64,000 nucleotides of DNA from Thelonectria olida (GCA_020736575.1 JAGPYM010000005.1:2046001-2110000); one strand, 5' to 3'. Counted from the stretch's first letter, positions 49,003-60,392 are shown. Notes: generated by a model not told the origin, from the sequence alone. Program-made: numbers and translations.

Positions 49003-51408
49003 ATGATGGAGGCACGTCAACGAAGACCGTCGCAGTCGGGCGTCATAAAGCGAATACGACAAGCTTGCACGAATTGCAGGTAAGTCACGCGCCTTCGGTG
49101 AGCGTGCCTCAGCTAAATCACTTTCTCTACCCGTAGACGACGCAAAGTCAAGTGCTCCGGTGACCGTCCCATTTGCGCCCACTGCCAGCAAAACCGACGC
49201 AGCTGCGTATACGAGCCGTACTCGACGACTTCATTCGGGAGCAGCGATGCGACTTCAGCCCCCCCTTCTGACATGTTTAACGTGAGTGCCTCTGGCTGCT
49301 GACGCCTGTACCGTTCGGTCGCAATCCAATTGGCTCCTGGGCTAACAAGACGTCAAGAACGTCCTCCTGCAGCGCATATCCTCCATCGAGAACGCATTGA
49401 GCAAACTAAGCCAAGGAGACATTCAGTTCCAAGGGTGAGTCTCGCCCCGACCAGTCGCATGCGCCTGAGCTCATTGTCCCTAAAACATCCAGCCAACTGC
49501 CCTCGCCCACGACCTTTGCGACGGAATCAGCGAGATTGCTTTCCTCCAGTAATCTATTTGAGCAACCTGGATTCACAGACATGCAAGACGCGCCGCCCTC
49601 GGATGTCGCGACTTCAGATTTGTACGATGAACCCGTTGCCGATTCGGAAGGGCGCGTGCTAATGGAATCCATCCCACCCAGATCTCTCGACCAACTTCCT
49701 CCACCGTCCATTGTCCAATCGCTCATAGACACCTTCTTCGCCCGCGCGCACAACCAGCCGTACTCCTTTTTCCACCCAGCCTCTTTCCGACAGAGCATCG
49801 ACGACGATACGGTGCCGAGATGTCTCTTGTTCGCCGTTCTTGCCATTGCGGTGCGATACTCGACCCATCCGGCTTTTGTCGGAAGAACATACGAAGCTTC
49901 AAAGGCATACTCAAAACGGTCTTGGCTATACGCGTTGGAGGATCATCTGGCGACCGATGACAACTCCGACTTGACTTTCGTGCAGGCAGTGGCTATCTTG
50001 GCCATCATCGACTTCACTGGTGAGACATCCCACCATCCGCAGAAGCAGGACAAATGCAATCTTGAGGCACCTCGCACATGCGATCAAACTTGCTAATACA
50101 CACGCTTTTAGCCGGCAAGGTCAGTTCAGGTTGGCTACGACTGGGCCTCGCCATCAGACTCTCACAAGACCTCCATCTCACTTCAGAACCGCCCCCATAC
50201 CTCCCAAACGAGAAGAAGGAAGAGCAGCGACGCACCTTCTGGTCCATATACCTCCTTGACAAGCTTATGTCGTGCGCCCGATCCAAGCCAGCGGCCCTGT
50301 TGGACCAAGACTGCACCGTCCAGCTCCCTTGCGATGAGGCGACCTTCCGCAACATGGAGCACAAGCAGACCCCCACGCTGCAGCAGATGCTGAGCTGGGA
50401 CAGCGACATTGAAGAGCCTCCTAGCCTGTTCAGCTTGACCATTGCCACGTCGTCCATCTTTGCGCGCTGCACGAGGTACGCGCGCGGGCAAACGACGGCC
50501 GACAGCCTCCCTCCATGGGACCCCCAGTCCGAGTTCACGGCAACCAATGCGTCGTTGCTCTTTGTCGAGTCCTACCTAAAGCGCGGCCCCAGCTCTATTC
50601 TCAATCTCATCACGAACGGGGCCAGCGAAGACGACAATCTTGACGTGGACCAACTCTGGCACCTGATACTCGCCCACTCGCTCTTTCATCTCTGCCACTG
50701 TCTTCTTAACCACCCTTTCCTGATGCGACTGCGGCTGCGGCCCGTCACTGCGAAAGCGCCGAGTCGCTTTGCTTCGGGCTCGTTTCAACTATGCCAAGAT
50801 CACGCCCGGAAACTCACAGACATGCTGGCGGCAGCGGCGGCGGCGGAGAGCAAGCTGTTCATCAAGTCGTCCTTCTACACTTATTGCGCTGCGATATCAG
50901 CCGGTGTGCACTGTCTTGCGAGCAGTGCACAGCAGCAGGGCGTCGAGGGGGTGGATTACGATGCGCGACGGTATTTTGAGAGGAGCGTGCATGCACTCGA
51001 GAAGTTGGCGGTGATCTGGCCGATGGTAGCGGAAATGGTACCTTCTCTCCACGCTCTACTTTATTTGAAGAAATTACTGACCACTCTTCCTGTATTTAGG
51101 TGAAGAAGGTGACGGAGTTCGGCGCTGAAGCCAGTGCATATGCCAGCTTATTCGACGTAAAGTGCCTGGCGGACACGATGGACTCTGCGACGGAGAACAC
51201 TCTCTGGACACTGATCGATTACGGTCTTTTGGCCAAAGAAACACCCGGAAAGTCCCCGGGGCCCATCTCATTCTTATCCAATCTTCCCTCTCCGAGCACT
51301 TGGAGCTATCCGATGGACGAATTTGCAACGGGCTCGGATCTTTGCACTACCGCGACTGAGAATCAGATGCTGTTCTTGGGCGTCGATGGTAGCCAGACGG
51401 GGTATTGA
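49003..51408 (+). CDS. Zn(II)2Cys6 transcription factor with fungal-specific TF domain
   Basis: Exons are 49003-49079, 49137-49281, 49358-49434, 49493-50019, 50112-51037 and 51100-51408 (686 residues). The zinc cluster is split by intron 1: Cys22, Cys25, Cys32, Cys39, Cys42 and Cys49, with the RRRKVKC core. A short coiled-coil dimerisation segment follows (VLLQRISSIENALSKLSQ, residues 75-92). The fungal_trans block has SGWLRLGLAIRLSQDLHL and RRTFWSIYLLDKLMS. It lies immediately upstream of the acyl-CoA dehydrogenase in the same direction (540 bases apart), so it is a second candidate regulator of the cluster. Met at 49006 is an alternative start. No CGGWCCG site precedes it. Confidence 0.92.
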
Positions 51409-51536
51409 ATATGGCTTGCATTGGCGTATTTTTGAGCCGATTAGTTTGGGCGTTTAGGTTGATTCAGTTGGAAGTTTGTTTCTTGATTGACAATGATCTT
51501 GTTGGAGTTTGGTGATGAAATGGGACGGACCCGGAG

Positions 51537-51579
51537 CGGACCGAGGGCCGAAAAGCAGCGTCACAAGGCGACCGGACCG
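51537..51579. promoter_or_regulatory. Two CGGACCG sites before the acyl-CoA dehydrogenase
   Basis: Copies at 51537-51543 (GAGCGGACCGAGG) and 51573-51579 (GACCGGACCGAGC), 36 bases apart start to start, with a further half-similar CGGACCCGG just before. They lie 370-415 bases before the ATG, past the 3' end of the upstream regulator. Confidence 0.55.
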
Positions 51580-51783
51580 AGCTCACAGTCTTTCATACGG
51601 TGAATAAGCAATTGTTTCGGATGGCAGACAGAACCTTTCAAAATCTATACGCATGATGCGTAGTAACATGAGACTGTCGAAGAGTGATCAGACCCTCCCG
51701 GCATCAAGGTGTTGTGCGAAGATCTAATTAGGATGCTATCTTTTTCATCTTCAAGTGGAAATGCTGAGCTCAGTTCTCAATCT

Positions 51784-51790
51784 CGGTCCG
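51784..51790. promoter_or_regulatory. CGGTCCG site before the acyl-CoA dehydrogenase
   Basis: Context TCTCGGTCCGGCC, 161-167 bases before the ATG, the usual distance for a fungal activator site. Confidence 0.55.
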
Positions 51791-51950
51791 GCCCCGTCCA
51801 AAGTGGGCTTGACTAGACTTGCGAGGCGAACAACTCGGGATCGCGACGGAGAAGACGGCTACTTTATTAACACGCATTATTTTATAGTGTCTATAATCCA
51901 AGCAATCTACAATCACAATTAATTCGCATTCGATTAAGAAAGAAAGCAAC

Positions 51951-53448
51951 ATGTCTGACATTCCATTCGCGGATCCTCTCTGGTTGACGAGGAGAATCAG
52001 CCCGTACTACAACGACTCTCATCGCCGCTTGCAACAAGAAGTCCGGTCTTATGTCGATACGCACATAGCCCCGTTCTGCGATGAATGGGAGAAGAGCGGT
52101 GTAGTCCCACAAGAGGTGCGATGAGTCTATTTACATTGAGCGCCCATCTACAAGGGCCGTTAATGACAATTCTTAGGTCCAAACCCGACACGCACAACTT
52201 GGATACACCGCAGTGGCAGCTTTCCCCATTGGCGCAAACTATCTGTCAGGCCAAAGACTCCCCGGCGACATTAGCCCGCAAGAGTGGGATAGCTTTCACG
52301 ACCTCATCGTCATCGACGAGCTGGCCAGGTGCGGCTACTTGGGCATCGTCTGGGCCCTTGGGTGCGGCAACTCAATTGGCCTACCTCCCGTGATCCAGTT
52401 TGGCAACGAGGCCCAAAAGCGACAGTTTCTTCCGGATGTGCTTTCGGGAAAGATTAGGTTCTGCTTAGCCGTGACGGAACCAGACGGTGCGTCGCAACCA
52501 ACCATCTATGCATCTGTATGAGAGAGACTAACCAGACGCGATACCAGCCGGCTCGGATGTCGCAGGAATAACAACCACGGCTGTGAAAAGGGGCGACAAG
52601 TATATTGTCAACGGCGCAAAGAAATGGATCACAAACGCCATCTTTGCAGACTATTGCACTGCCGCTGTGAGAACTGGAGGCCCTGGGAGCTCGGGAATCT
52701 CGGCCCTGATTATCCCCCTCAACGCGCCGGGAGTCACTTGCAAGAAGCTCGAGAACGCCGGTGTTAATGCGAGCGGTAAGTACCAGCTTTGGTCATTGCA
52801 CGACTATGTTGCTAATGATGTCTAGGCTCTACCTACATCGAGTTCGACGATGTCGAGGTTCCAACTTCAAATCTCCTGGGCCAGGAGAACAAGGGATTTC
52901 CTATTGTCATGCACAGTGAGTCTCGATGTATGATTTAGCCATGATGCGGACGCTCATATATAAAAGACTTTAACCACGAGCGTTTGTGGCTTGCTTGCAC
53001 ATCCCTCCGTCTCGGCCGTGTATGCCTGCAAGACGCGTACGAACACGCAAGAAGACGAGAGACGTTTGGGAAGAAATTGATCGAGAACCAAATCATCCGC
53101 GCCAAGTTCAGCACAGTTGGCCGACAACTCGATGCAGCCTACGCCCTGATGGAGAATCTCGTCTACGTCTCTCAAGCCTCGACTCGAGCTGGCCAAGACG
53201 CGTATCTGGGAGGACAATTCGCCAACCTCAAGATCTTGGCGGGACAGACGCTGGAGAAGGCCAACAGAGAGGCGCAGCAAGTGATGGGTGGCCTTGGGTA
53301 TTCCAAGAATGGGCGAGGGGCGCGAGTTGAGCAGATTAGTCGCGATGTCCGGGTCATGGTGGTGGGAGGTGGTAGCGAGGAGATTTTGACGGACCTGTCT
53401 GTCAACCAGGAAACCAAGGCAATGACTAAACTGGCAGCCAGACTGTAG
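51951..53448 (+). CDS. Acyl-CoA dehydrogenase, isovaleryl-CoA-dehydrogenase-like, ending in ARL
   Basis: FAD enzyme that makes a 2-enoyl-CoA. Exons are 51951-52115, 52177-52486, 52548-52775, 52826-52915 and 52967-53448 (424 residues). Signatures: LAVTEPDAGSDVAG, NGAKKWITNA, the DDVEVPTSNLLG loop, RRETFGKKLIENQ, and QQVMGGLGYSKNGRGARVEQISRDVR. The catalytic Glu of straight-chain enzymes, in the loop that reads YEGT in MCAD, is replaced by Gly (VGGGSEE). A Glu is present instead at residue 269 in NHERLWLA, the helix-G position used by isovaleryl-CoA dehydrogenase. It ends AARL, a PTS1 form, and has no mitochondrial leader. This fits a peroxisomal branched-acyl-CoA dehydrogenase. Confidence 0.92.
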
Positions 53449-53909
53449 ATGCACCGACCGAATGAATCATGGCCGTTTCTTCATGATTGTAGCAAATGCC
53501 AAGATGACAGGGGGATTCTCATTTGATGTTGGCTCGTTTTGGTGGTGGTCATTCCCGATCTTGAATGAATCGAAATGATTCATCCAGCAGAATGGCCAAA
53601 TACGGTAATTATAAGTGGGTCTTGCGTTATGGCGGCCTCTGATTGGACAAGAGCAGGAATCTGGTGAATGGGCAGTTGCGCTCCCAAGCTCCTTCCAATT
53701 GATGGCGATGATTGATTCACGACAATATTCTTCCATCCCTTCATTTTTTTTTTTTTTTTAAAACCTGTTCAAGTCTCGCGACAAAATGTTTTCTCTTCAA
53801 TCAACCTGTTCAGTCTCCAAAGTCAGCAGCAACATTGCACAGCAATCAAGCTGCACATGTCAACAACATCCAAAAAAATACGCCTCTAGACTCGACACAC
53901 ACAAGTCTC
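53449..53909. promoter_or_regulatory. Intergenic region before the MFS transporter
   Basis: 460 bases with a run of 16 T at 53744-53759, a pyrimidine tract typical of fungal promoters. The transporter frame stays open upstream to 53712, so its start could be further 5'; Met 53910 or 53922 gives the usual N-terminus. No CGGWCCG site is seen. Confidence 0.5.
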
Positions 53910-55680
53910 ATGACACCAAGCATGGGCGAAAAGCCCCCCTTAAGCGAGGACTCTACATCGACGTCAATCAAGTCAGCCTCTGATCTCGTCCCCGAGGCCG
54001 ATCGAAACCAAACATCCAAAGCGAACGCGCCCGACCTTCAACATGACGCAAGCACGCCCAAGTCAAGCGCGGAGAAGGAAGATGCGATAGACTATCCAAC
54101 CGGATTGAAGCTCTTCTTCATCATGCTCGCCCTGGCCCTCAGCATCTTCCTCGCTTCTCTCGACATGACCATCGTAGCGACTGCCATCCCCAAGATTACC
54201 GACGAGTTCAAGGGCCTCGACAAGGTCGGTTGGTACAGCACCGCTTTCTTCATGACAAACGGAGGCTTCCAATCCTCCTGGGGCAAAGCCTACAAATACT
54301 TCCCCCTCAAACTGACCTTCCTCATGTCCGTCTTCGTCTTTGAACTGGGGAGTCTCATCTGCGCCGTAGCCCACAACTCGACCAGCTTGATTATCGGACG
54401 AGCTATCAACGGCCTCGGAGCCGCAGGCATTGGCACCGGAGCCTACACCATCATTGCATTTGTCGCGGAACCGCACCGAAGGGCTAGTTTCACAGGTGTC
54501 ATTGGTGTTTCATACGGCGTTGCTTCTGTCATCGGACCCCTCATCGGTGGCGTCTTTGCAGACAAGGTCACATGGCGCTGGTGTTTCTACATCAACTTGC
54601 CCATCGGAGGTGTTGCCGCTGCTATTATTATGCTATTCTTCCACACGCCTGCCAACGCGCGTCCAGTTGCTGCTACGTGGAGGGAGAAGCTGCTGCAGTT
54701 GGATCTGATGGGCGCCTTCCTGCTGGTCGGTGCCATTGTGGCCTACCTTCTGGCTCTTCAGTACGGCGGCCAGACTAAACCATGGAGTGGCAAGACTGTC
54801 GTTGGGCTGCTCGTCGGATTTGTCGCCATCGGCGCTGCCTTTGGCATTTGGGAGTGGCACCTCGATGAGCGCGCCATGGTTGTACCCAGGCTTATGAAGG
54901 AACGCGCTATTGCGGTCAGCTCTCTGTTTATTTTCTTCTTCGGAGGCTCTTACTACCTGACCATTTACTATTTGCCTCTGTACTTTCAGAGTGTGGATAA
55001 CTCGAGTGCAATCATGTCCGGTGTCAAGAACCTGCCACTCATTATAGCAGTCACGATTGCCATGATTGCGTCCGGCATCTTCATTAGTGCCACGGGACAT
55101 GCAGCTCTCGTCCAAGTATGCAGTTCCGCTGTGGCTTGCATCGCTGCCGGTCTATTATACACGCTCGAGGTCAACTCAAATGCAGGCAAGTGGATTGGAT
55201 ACCAGATTCTTGGTGGTGTTGGCTGGGGAGCAGCTCTCCAAGTGTCCATCATCATTGCCCAAGGCAGTGCTGCACCTGAGGATATTTCATCGACAACGGC
55301 CATCATTCTACGTGAGTCTATACCATATCTCGACCCTGTCCAGCTTCTATGCTAACAGAACTGTAGTGTTCCAGTGTCTTGGCGGAACCATGTTCAACTC
55401 GGCAGCTCAGGCCGCTTTTGTGAATAGCATGATCCGAACATTGCCCAACAATGCCCCCGGAGTCGATGGCCAGAAGGTCGTCCAGACTGGCGCAACTGAG
55501 ATCCGCCATGTCTTCTCTCCGGAAGAAATTCCTGGCATTGTGGAGTCTTACATGGCAGGCATCAAAGTTGCCCTCGCCGTTGCCCTTGCAGCTTGTTGTG
55601 TGAGCTTTCTTGTGAGTCTTTTCAACGAACGCAAGAGACTCGGCAAGGAGCAGGTCAAGGATGCTGATGCTGTTGCTTGA
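53910..55680 (+). CDS. MFS transporter (DHA2-type, 14 helices)
   Basis: Exons are 53910-55311 and 55367-55680 (571 residues). A hydrophilic N-terminal tail precedes the first helix. Drug:proton antiporter motifs are present: LDMTIVATAIPKI (helix 1), the loop with WGKAYKYFPLK, IIGRAINGLGAAGIGTGAY, and GVSYGVASVIGPLIGG with WRWCFYINLPIGG, typical of the DHA2 group of plasma-membrane exporters. The cargo is unknown. It is next to the dehydrogenase, but its upstream region has no shared palindrome, so membership in the pathway is uncertain. Confidence 0.94.
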
Positions 55681-56442
55681 AGAAGGCAACTTCTTTTTGA
55701 GAACTCTAGGATCTTTAATTTTCTTTTTACTTTCTTTCTTTGTCTTTACATCTATGGGAAGCGAAAAAGGTTCGAATAGACAAGGGAAATAGGGCCACAG
55801 AATTAAGAGCTTTACATGGAAGCATCCTTGTACGTAGGTAGTGCAATCTAATGTACAAATACCCCCCTACAAATAGCTTTGCATTAGGATCGGGGCGGTG
55901 GTCTATTTATCCGCCCTCACTCCGCAATAGGAAATTAGATTTCTCCCTCCGCAAGTCCGTATCACCTTCAGAGAAAACATAGAACTATTATTTGCATACG
56001 CATGGCCACCATACTATTCTTTATTGCCTATCCCTTCATCCGATGTAACCTCGTGGTATTCTCACAGTGGGGCTCGCCGCCTACCGCGGAGAAGCATGAG
56101 CGGCTCCGAAGCTTGGATGGAATCATTGGATGGAATCAGTGGATGGAATCCTAGTCAAGTTGAGAATTGGCCTTTTTTGACCTTGTTTAATAATCATACC
56201 AACCACAGTACTTTGTAATCATGTCTTTTTCTCCTCTCCATGTCGTCATGTGGCTCAAGACTCCACGGCCTGCGCCCTTTGCAAGACAGCTTCCTTTCGT
56301 CTGACAACGAACAAGGGATTGGAATAAATAGACCCAGCGCCCGCCGAATGTCCGGAGTAACAATTCCTCATCAGCAACACCACCGTTCTTCAGTCTTCAC
56401 GAAATTTGGGCTACTCTACAGGCAACGACCTCGATATCCAAC
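55681..56442. other. Intergenic region with a small tandem repeat
   Basis: 760 bases between two plus-strand genes. It is AT-rich after the transporter stop. It contains a 13-base tandem repeat at 56115-56151 and then the promoter of the GST gene. Confidence 0.5.
56115..56151. repeat. 13-base tandem repeat, nearly three copies
   Basis: Units GGATGGAATCATT, GGATGGAATCAGT and GGATGGAATCC in direct succession, with only one internal difference between the two full copies. A short minisatellite, probably variable between strains. Confidence 0.8.
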
Positions 56443-57305
56443 ATGACATCTCCGACTGCTGTCCCCGTCTTTCACTACTTTGACCTCGGACGACTAGGCC
56501 GGGGAGAAGTCGTACGGTAGGTAGATCACCTTTCTAAATCAACACACCCACGTCGGGAATCACACTAACAAGCGAGCTCACAATAGTCTGTTTATGAGAG
56601 ACGCAGAGTTCGAGTTCGAGGATGTTCACTATGCCTACGATGACACTTGGCCGGCCGTCAGCAAGACGTTGGACCCCAAAGAACTAGGCCGAACTGGCAA
56701 GCTGCCTGCTCTTGAATACAACGGAAAGATTTTGACTCAGGTGAGTGCATCGCTATTTAGCCATTATCCTCTCAAAGCCGTGGCTAAACCTCTCGCAGCA
56801 TATTCCAATGCTCCGCTTTCTCTCTCGAGAGCTTGGTCGCTACGATGGGGAGACAAGCCATGAGAAGTACCAAGTCGATGCCGTTGCGGACCTCTACATT
56901 GACTGGAGGGTGAGTACATAGCCTTTTCTCTCATTATCATAACTATACTCATCATCTCAGTCCCAATGGGTGCCTCAGTTGACGAAGCGTACCGACGAGT
57001 ACAAGGACGAATTCCTGCCACACTACTACAACCTGATTGCGCAGCACTACTCTGAGAGCGGAGGCCCTTATCTCCTTGGTGAAAAGATCACCTACGCCGA
57101 CTTTGCGGTTTACCAGTCCATCGACAACGACAAGAGGATTGGAACTCTCCCGGTACGTCTATACCCTTGACCGCTCTCTTGCTCTCTGAGTTCATATATT
57201 AACAATAAGTAGGCTGCTCTCCCCGCTTCGATTGAAAAGTTCAAGCAGGCGTTCGAGGCACGACCCAACATTGCTGCCTACATCAAGGAGACGGCAGCGA
57301 AATAA
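56443..57305 (+). CDS. Glutathione S-transferase-like protein (sigma-like)
   Basis: Exons are 56443-56516, 56587-56740, 56799-56909, 56961-57152 and 57213-57305 (207 residues, usual GST length). The thioredoxin-like N-domain starts VPVFHYFDLGRLGRGEVVR, where the Tyr of HYFDLGRLGR is at the usual catalytic position of sigma/alpha/mu types. GKLPALEYNGKILTQ is the glutathione-binding strand. The helical C-domain has PYLLGEKITYADFAVYQ, the usual GST N-capping motif. It conjugates glutathione or reduces peroxides; a link to the amine oxidase's H2O2 is only speculation. No targeting signal. Confidence 0.92.
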
Positions 57306-57575
57306 GAAGCTTGAATGGAATTAGAGCTCTGAATGTTGCTGGAAATGGAGATCCTCTCCGATGAGCATTTCCCAGACTAATTGAATAAACAAGTTTTGAG
57401 GCGCCTCCCAAGCTATTTGCCGGATTGAATGCCACCTGGTGTAGGTCGGCAATACGTGTAAACATGGTGTCAGTGAGGACCACAAGAGGTCAATGTCTTA
57501 GAATTGAATCTATCTACCACGAAGTCCCTTAAAGAAGTCCAACCAGCTATCCAATTTCTCGCGTCCATTCTCTTC

Positions 57576-60392
57576 TCACAAGTATAATCTCTTTCGAGAA
57601 AAAGGCTGTCCTATTAATCCCGTTTCGTTCCCTTCAGTTTGTAACCCTGTGTCCCCCGTTAATGGAACCGCTCTGAGGGCAACGTAGCCAACGTCGTCCC
57701 CAGCACGCACATCCGCTAGTTGAACCCGGACTTCCCCTAGGAACTTTGCCCTGTCTGGTCCGTCCAGACCAGATCCTCCTGGAGGCAGAGGTACATGTGG
57801 ATTTTCCCGCGTCATCGAACTTGCAAAACCAAGCACATCTGGTCCATGAATGAAGAGCCTCAGACCAAGTCCAAGGATCGCGAGCATCTCAAGGATGGAT
57901 GTAGTGACCAACACTACGGCGACCCAGAACCGGTTTGCCCCGTACACATTGTAAGTCGTTTTCGCTACCGCCTCCGTAGAGTTCATGAAGATTTCGCTGC
58001 CCGGGTACTCCGTCGGTTCCTCGACATTCCCAAGATCGCTACAAAAGGAAACGGAGGTTTGACCGAAAGGATTAAGGGTGGCGAACCAAAAGGTGTTGAA
58101 AGCAGTGGTAAGGCGCCGAGAGAAGGTGCTTAGGTCGATATCCGTACGGTTCCAGAAGATCCAAGGTTGCCCTGCAAAAGGCAGTTGTTCTCCCACAAGA
58201 TAGTTATCTGTTGGCGAGGCCGTCTCGATGGCAGCGGTCCCGGAAGCTCGTTGAAAGGAATTGAGCAGATTCCGTAGTATGGAGGGGCTTCTTATCATGT
58301 TTCCAAGCAAGCTGCTTGCTGCTTCTTGGTTGTGGACGCGACGTTGGCGTCTAGCATAGCAGCTTGTTGATGATGGGCGAGGTCCACATCGCATCTCTGT
58401 TTCGAGGGTCACCGTTTGCATGGTACAGTTGAAAAGAATAAAAGAGCCCTTGTAGACTTCGTACCGGGAGAGTTGACCTAAGCTCGCGTAAAGTAAATGC
58501 AGAGACGGAGTGTTGGACTTTTCCCAACTCCCCCAAGATCCTGGGCCTGTAATATTAACTGTAAAGGTATTGAAATTCTCTTGGTCGGTCACATCGAATA
58601 CCTTGGTTAGATCAAGTTGTCCAACATTTAACCGGCGTTTGTAGTTCTCCAAATCAAGGCCTCTTTCCACCAAGCCACAGTCGAAGTCGACATACGATGT
58701 CTCGAGCGAGAAGTCAAATGATTGGGACTGAGTTGATTCGTTCGCAAAATCGAGGCCTCTAATCGGGATCCCGAGCAATGATGCATAGTAGGCATCACCG
58801 CGACTGAGGGCACCTTGGTCAACATCGTAGGCTTTGCCTACCGCAATATCTCTTCGCCACTAAGGAATTCGGGGCCAGTCCCACAGATCTCGGACGGAGC
58901 GTTTTTGGCTCTCAGAAGACAACAGGTTGGACGCATATAGTATATCAACACTCGGTCTAGCCGTTGTTACAAACCTTGACATGGTGTAATGGGAAGTCTG
59001 ATAGCTTGGATGAAAGTAGTAGACAGTCCCGTTTTTATCAATTGTCGTAGTGTTCCCGAAGAGGAGCATCCTGGAGGAGCCCTGGCCGCCGAGAGGAGAC
59101 ATGGCCCAAGTGATGAGAATTGCTATACCAATAACTAGCTGTGTCCGGGCAAAAAGCAGTCGTTGGAAAGACCCGGCAAAACTCTGACTGCCGAATATTT
59201 GCTCGAGAGCTCCGAGCTTGATACCGTGCGGCTGCTCGAGATGCCACCGTGCTAGGTTTTATAGAATCGACTGGTAATGGCAGCAAAGAGGATGGGGAAT
59301 AGAATAGGGCTTAGACGGGTGATATCGAAAACCATCTACCCATGGGAGGAATGCGTTTGGCCATCAAGGCGAAGAACTAGAATTGACAGCGCTATATATA
59401 GAAAATAAAATAAAACGTCAGCTCTATCGCACAGATTTGTTTGAGTATACTTGCCGATAAAAAAGATGGGCGTCAATGTCAAGAGAACATCCCAAGTCCA
59501 TTCCATCCACCAGGAGAAATCTTTGACGTGCAACTCTCGCGGGCCGCCATGCCAGGTGGGTGGAATGTCAACAAGCATGGAGGAGGTTCCTGCGTCGAAA
59601 TGGGGCTTGTTCTCAATGTGTTCGGCGTTGACTTCGACTGGGACATGGCCAGATACTGGCTCATAAACCTTGCTAGCTCTATGAGGAGGATGTGAAAAAG
59701 GTGGCTCGCTAGACGCTGGGGTTGATCTGAGGAGGACGATGTGAATACAAAACATCTCTGGAGAAGTGAAAAGGGGAATATAAATCTCACCGAATACCGC
59801 TTCGCTGAGCCCACCAAACCTTCCCGAGTAGACCAAAGACAATCAAGGCGAGGAGGGCAACGCCAACAGTGACGCCGGCCACCTCTCCAGCATTGAAAGG
59901 CCGCCAGCCTGCTCCTGGGATTTTGGGGCGGTTGACTGAGCTTGTAGGCGTGGGCGTGGGCGTGGACAGGTCCGTATGTTTAGTGCCGGAGCCGGACGGT
60001 TTCTTGTTTCCTGCGTTGAGTAGATGCTCGCGTGCTTGCGGATTGGACGTTGTTAAGTCAATCACGGCAAGGTCGCGTTCCGGGCATCCTTCATCGAGGA
60101 TGCATGCCACTTGGCGGCAGCACCCAACAAACGACGGCTCGGTATATGCACAGGTGTACCATTGGCTGATGCCTTTCGCATCGTTACAATCTTGCTGAGG
60201 GATATCTTCATAGCGGTCCCTGTTGAAACTTGCTTTTCTTAAGTCGTCCTGAGGACATTCTCCCACATCGCCAGCGCAAGGATCACTGGTGCAATAACCA
60301 AAAAACTCTTTCCATGTACCCTCGCAGATGTAGAAGTCACCACCGTCGGGGCAGTTGAAGCCAAGGTACTCAACTGCGGTGTCGTTGGTCAT
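57576..60392 (-). pseudogene. Broken DUF3176-like membrane protein fused to a Cys-rich ectodomain
   Basis: Reading from Met 60392 there is a Cys-rich segment (GFNCPDGGDFYICEG, TSDPCAGDVGECP, a CCRQVAC pair), a Thr/Pro linker, a membrane helix (VAGVTVGVALLALIVFGLLG) and, after an intron with donor GTGAGA near 59791, a cytoplasmic linker. That runs straight into the DUF3176-like part (DFSWWMEWTWDVLL), with a probable GC-AG intron at 59454-59392. Then come TAG at 59338-59336 (HG*MVFD), a frame change near 59255 (FYKT/LARW), and TAG at 58862-58860 (RIP*WRRD). The rest is open to the stop at 57576. Three lesions suggest a pseudogene, although the 5' exon alone could still be made. I am fairly sure of the frames and less sure of the family name. 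Confidence 0.6.

Larger units (their letters stand above)
51409..51950. promoter_or_regulatory. Promoter region of the acyl-CoA dehydrogenase gene
   Basis: 540 bases between tandem genes. It contains three CGGWCCG copies. TTATTTTATAGTG near 51876 is TATA-like. Confidence 0.6.
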
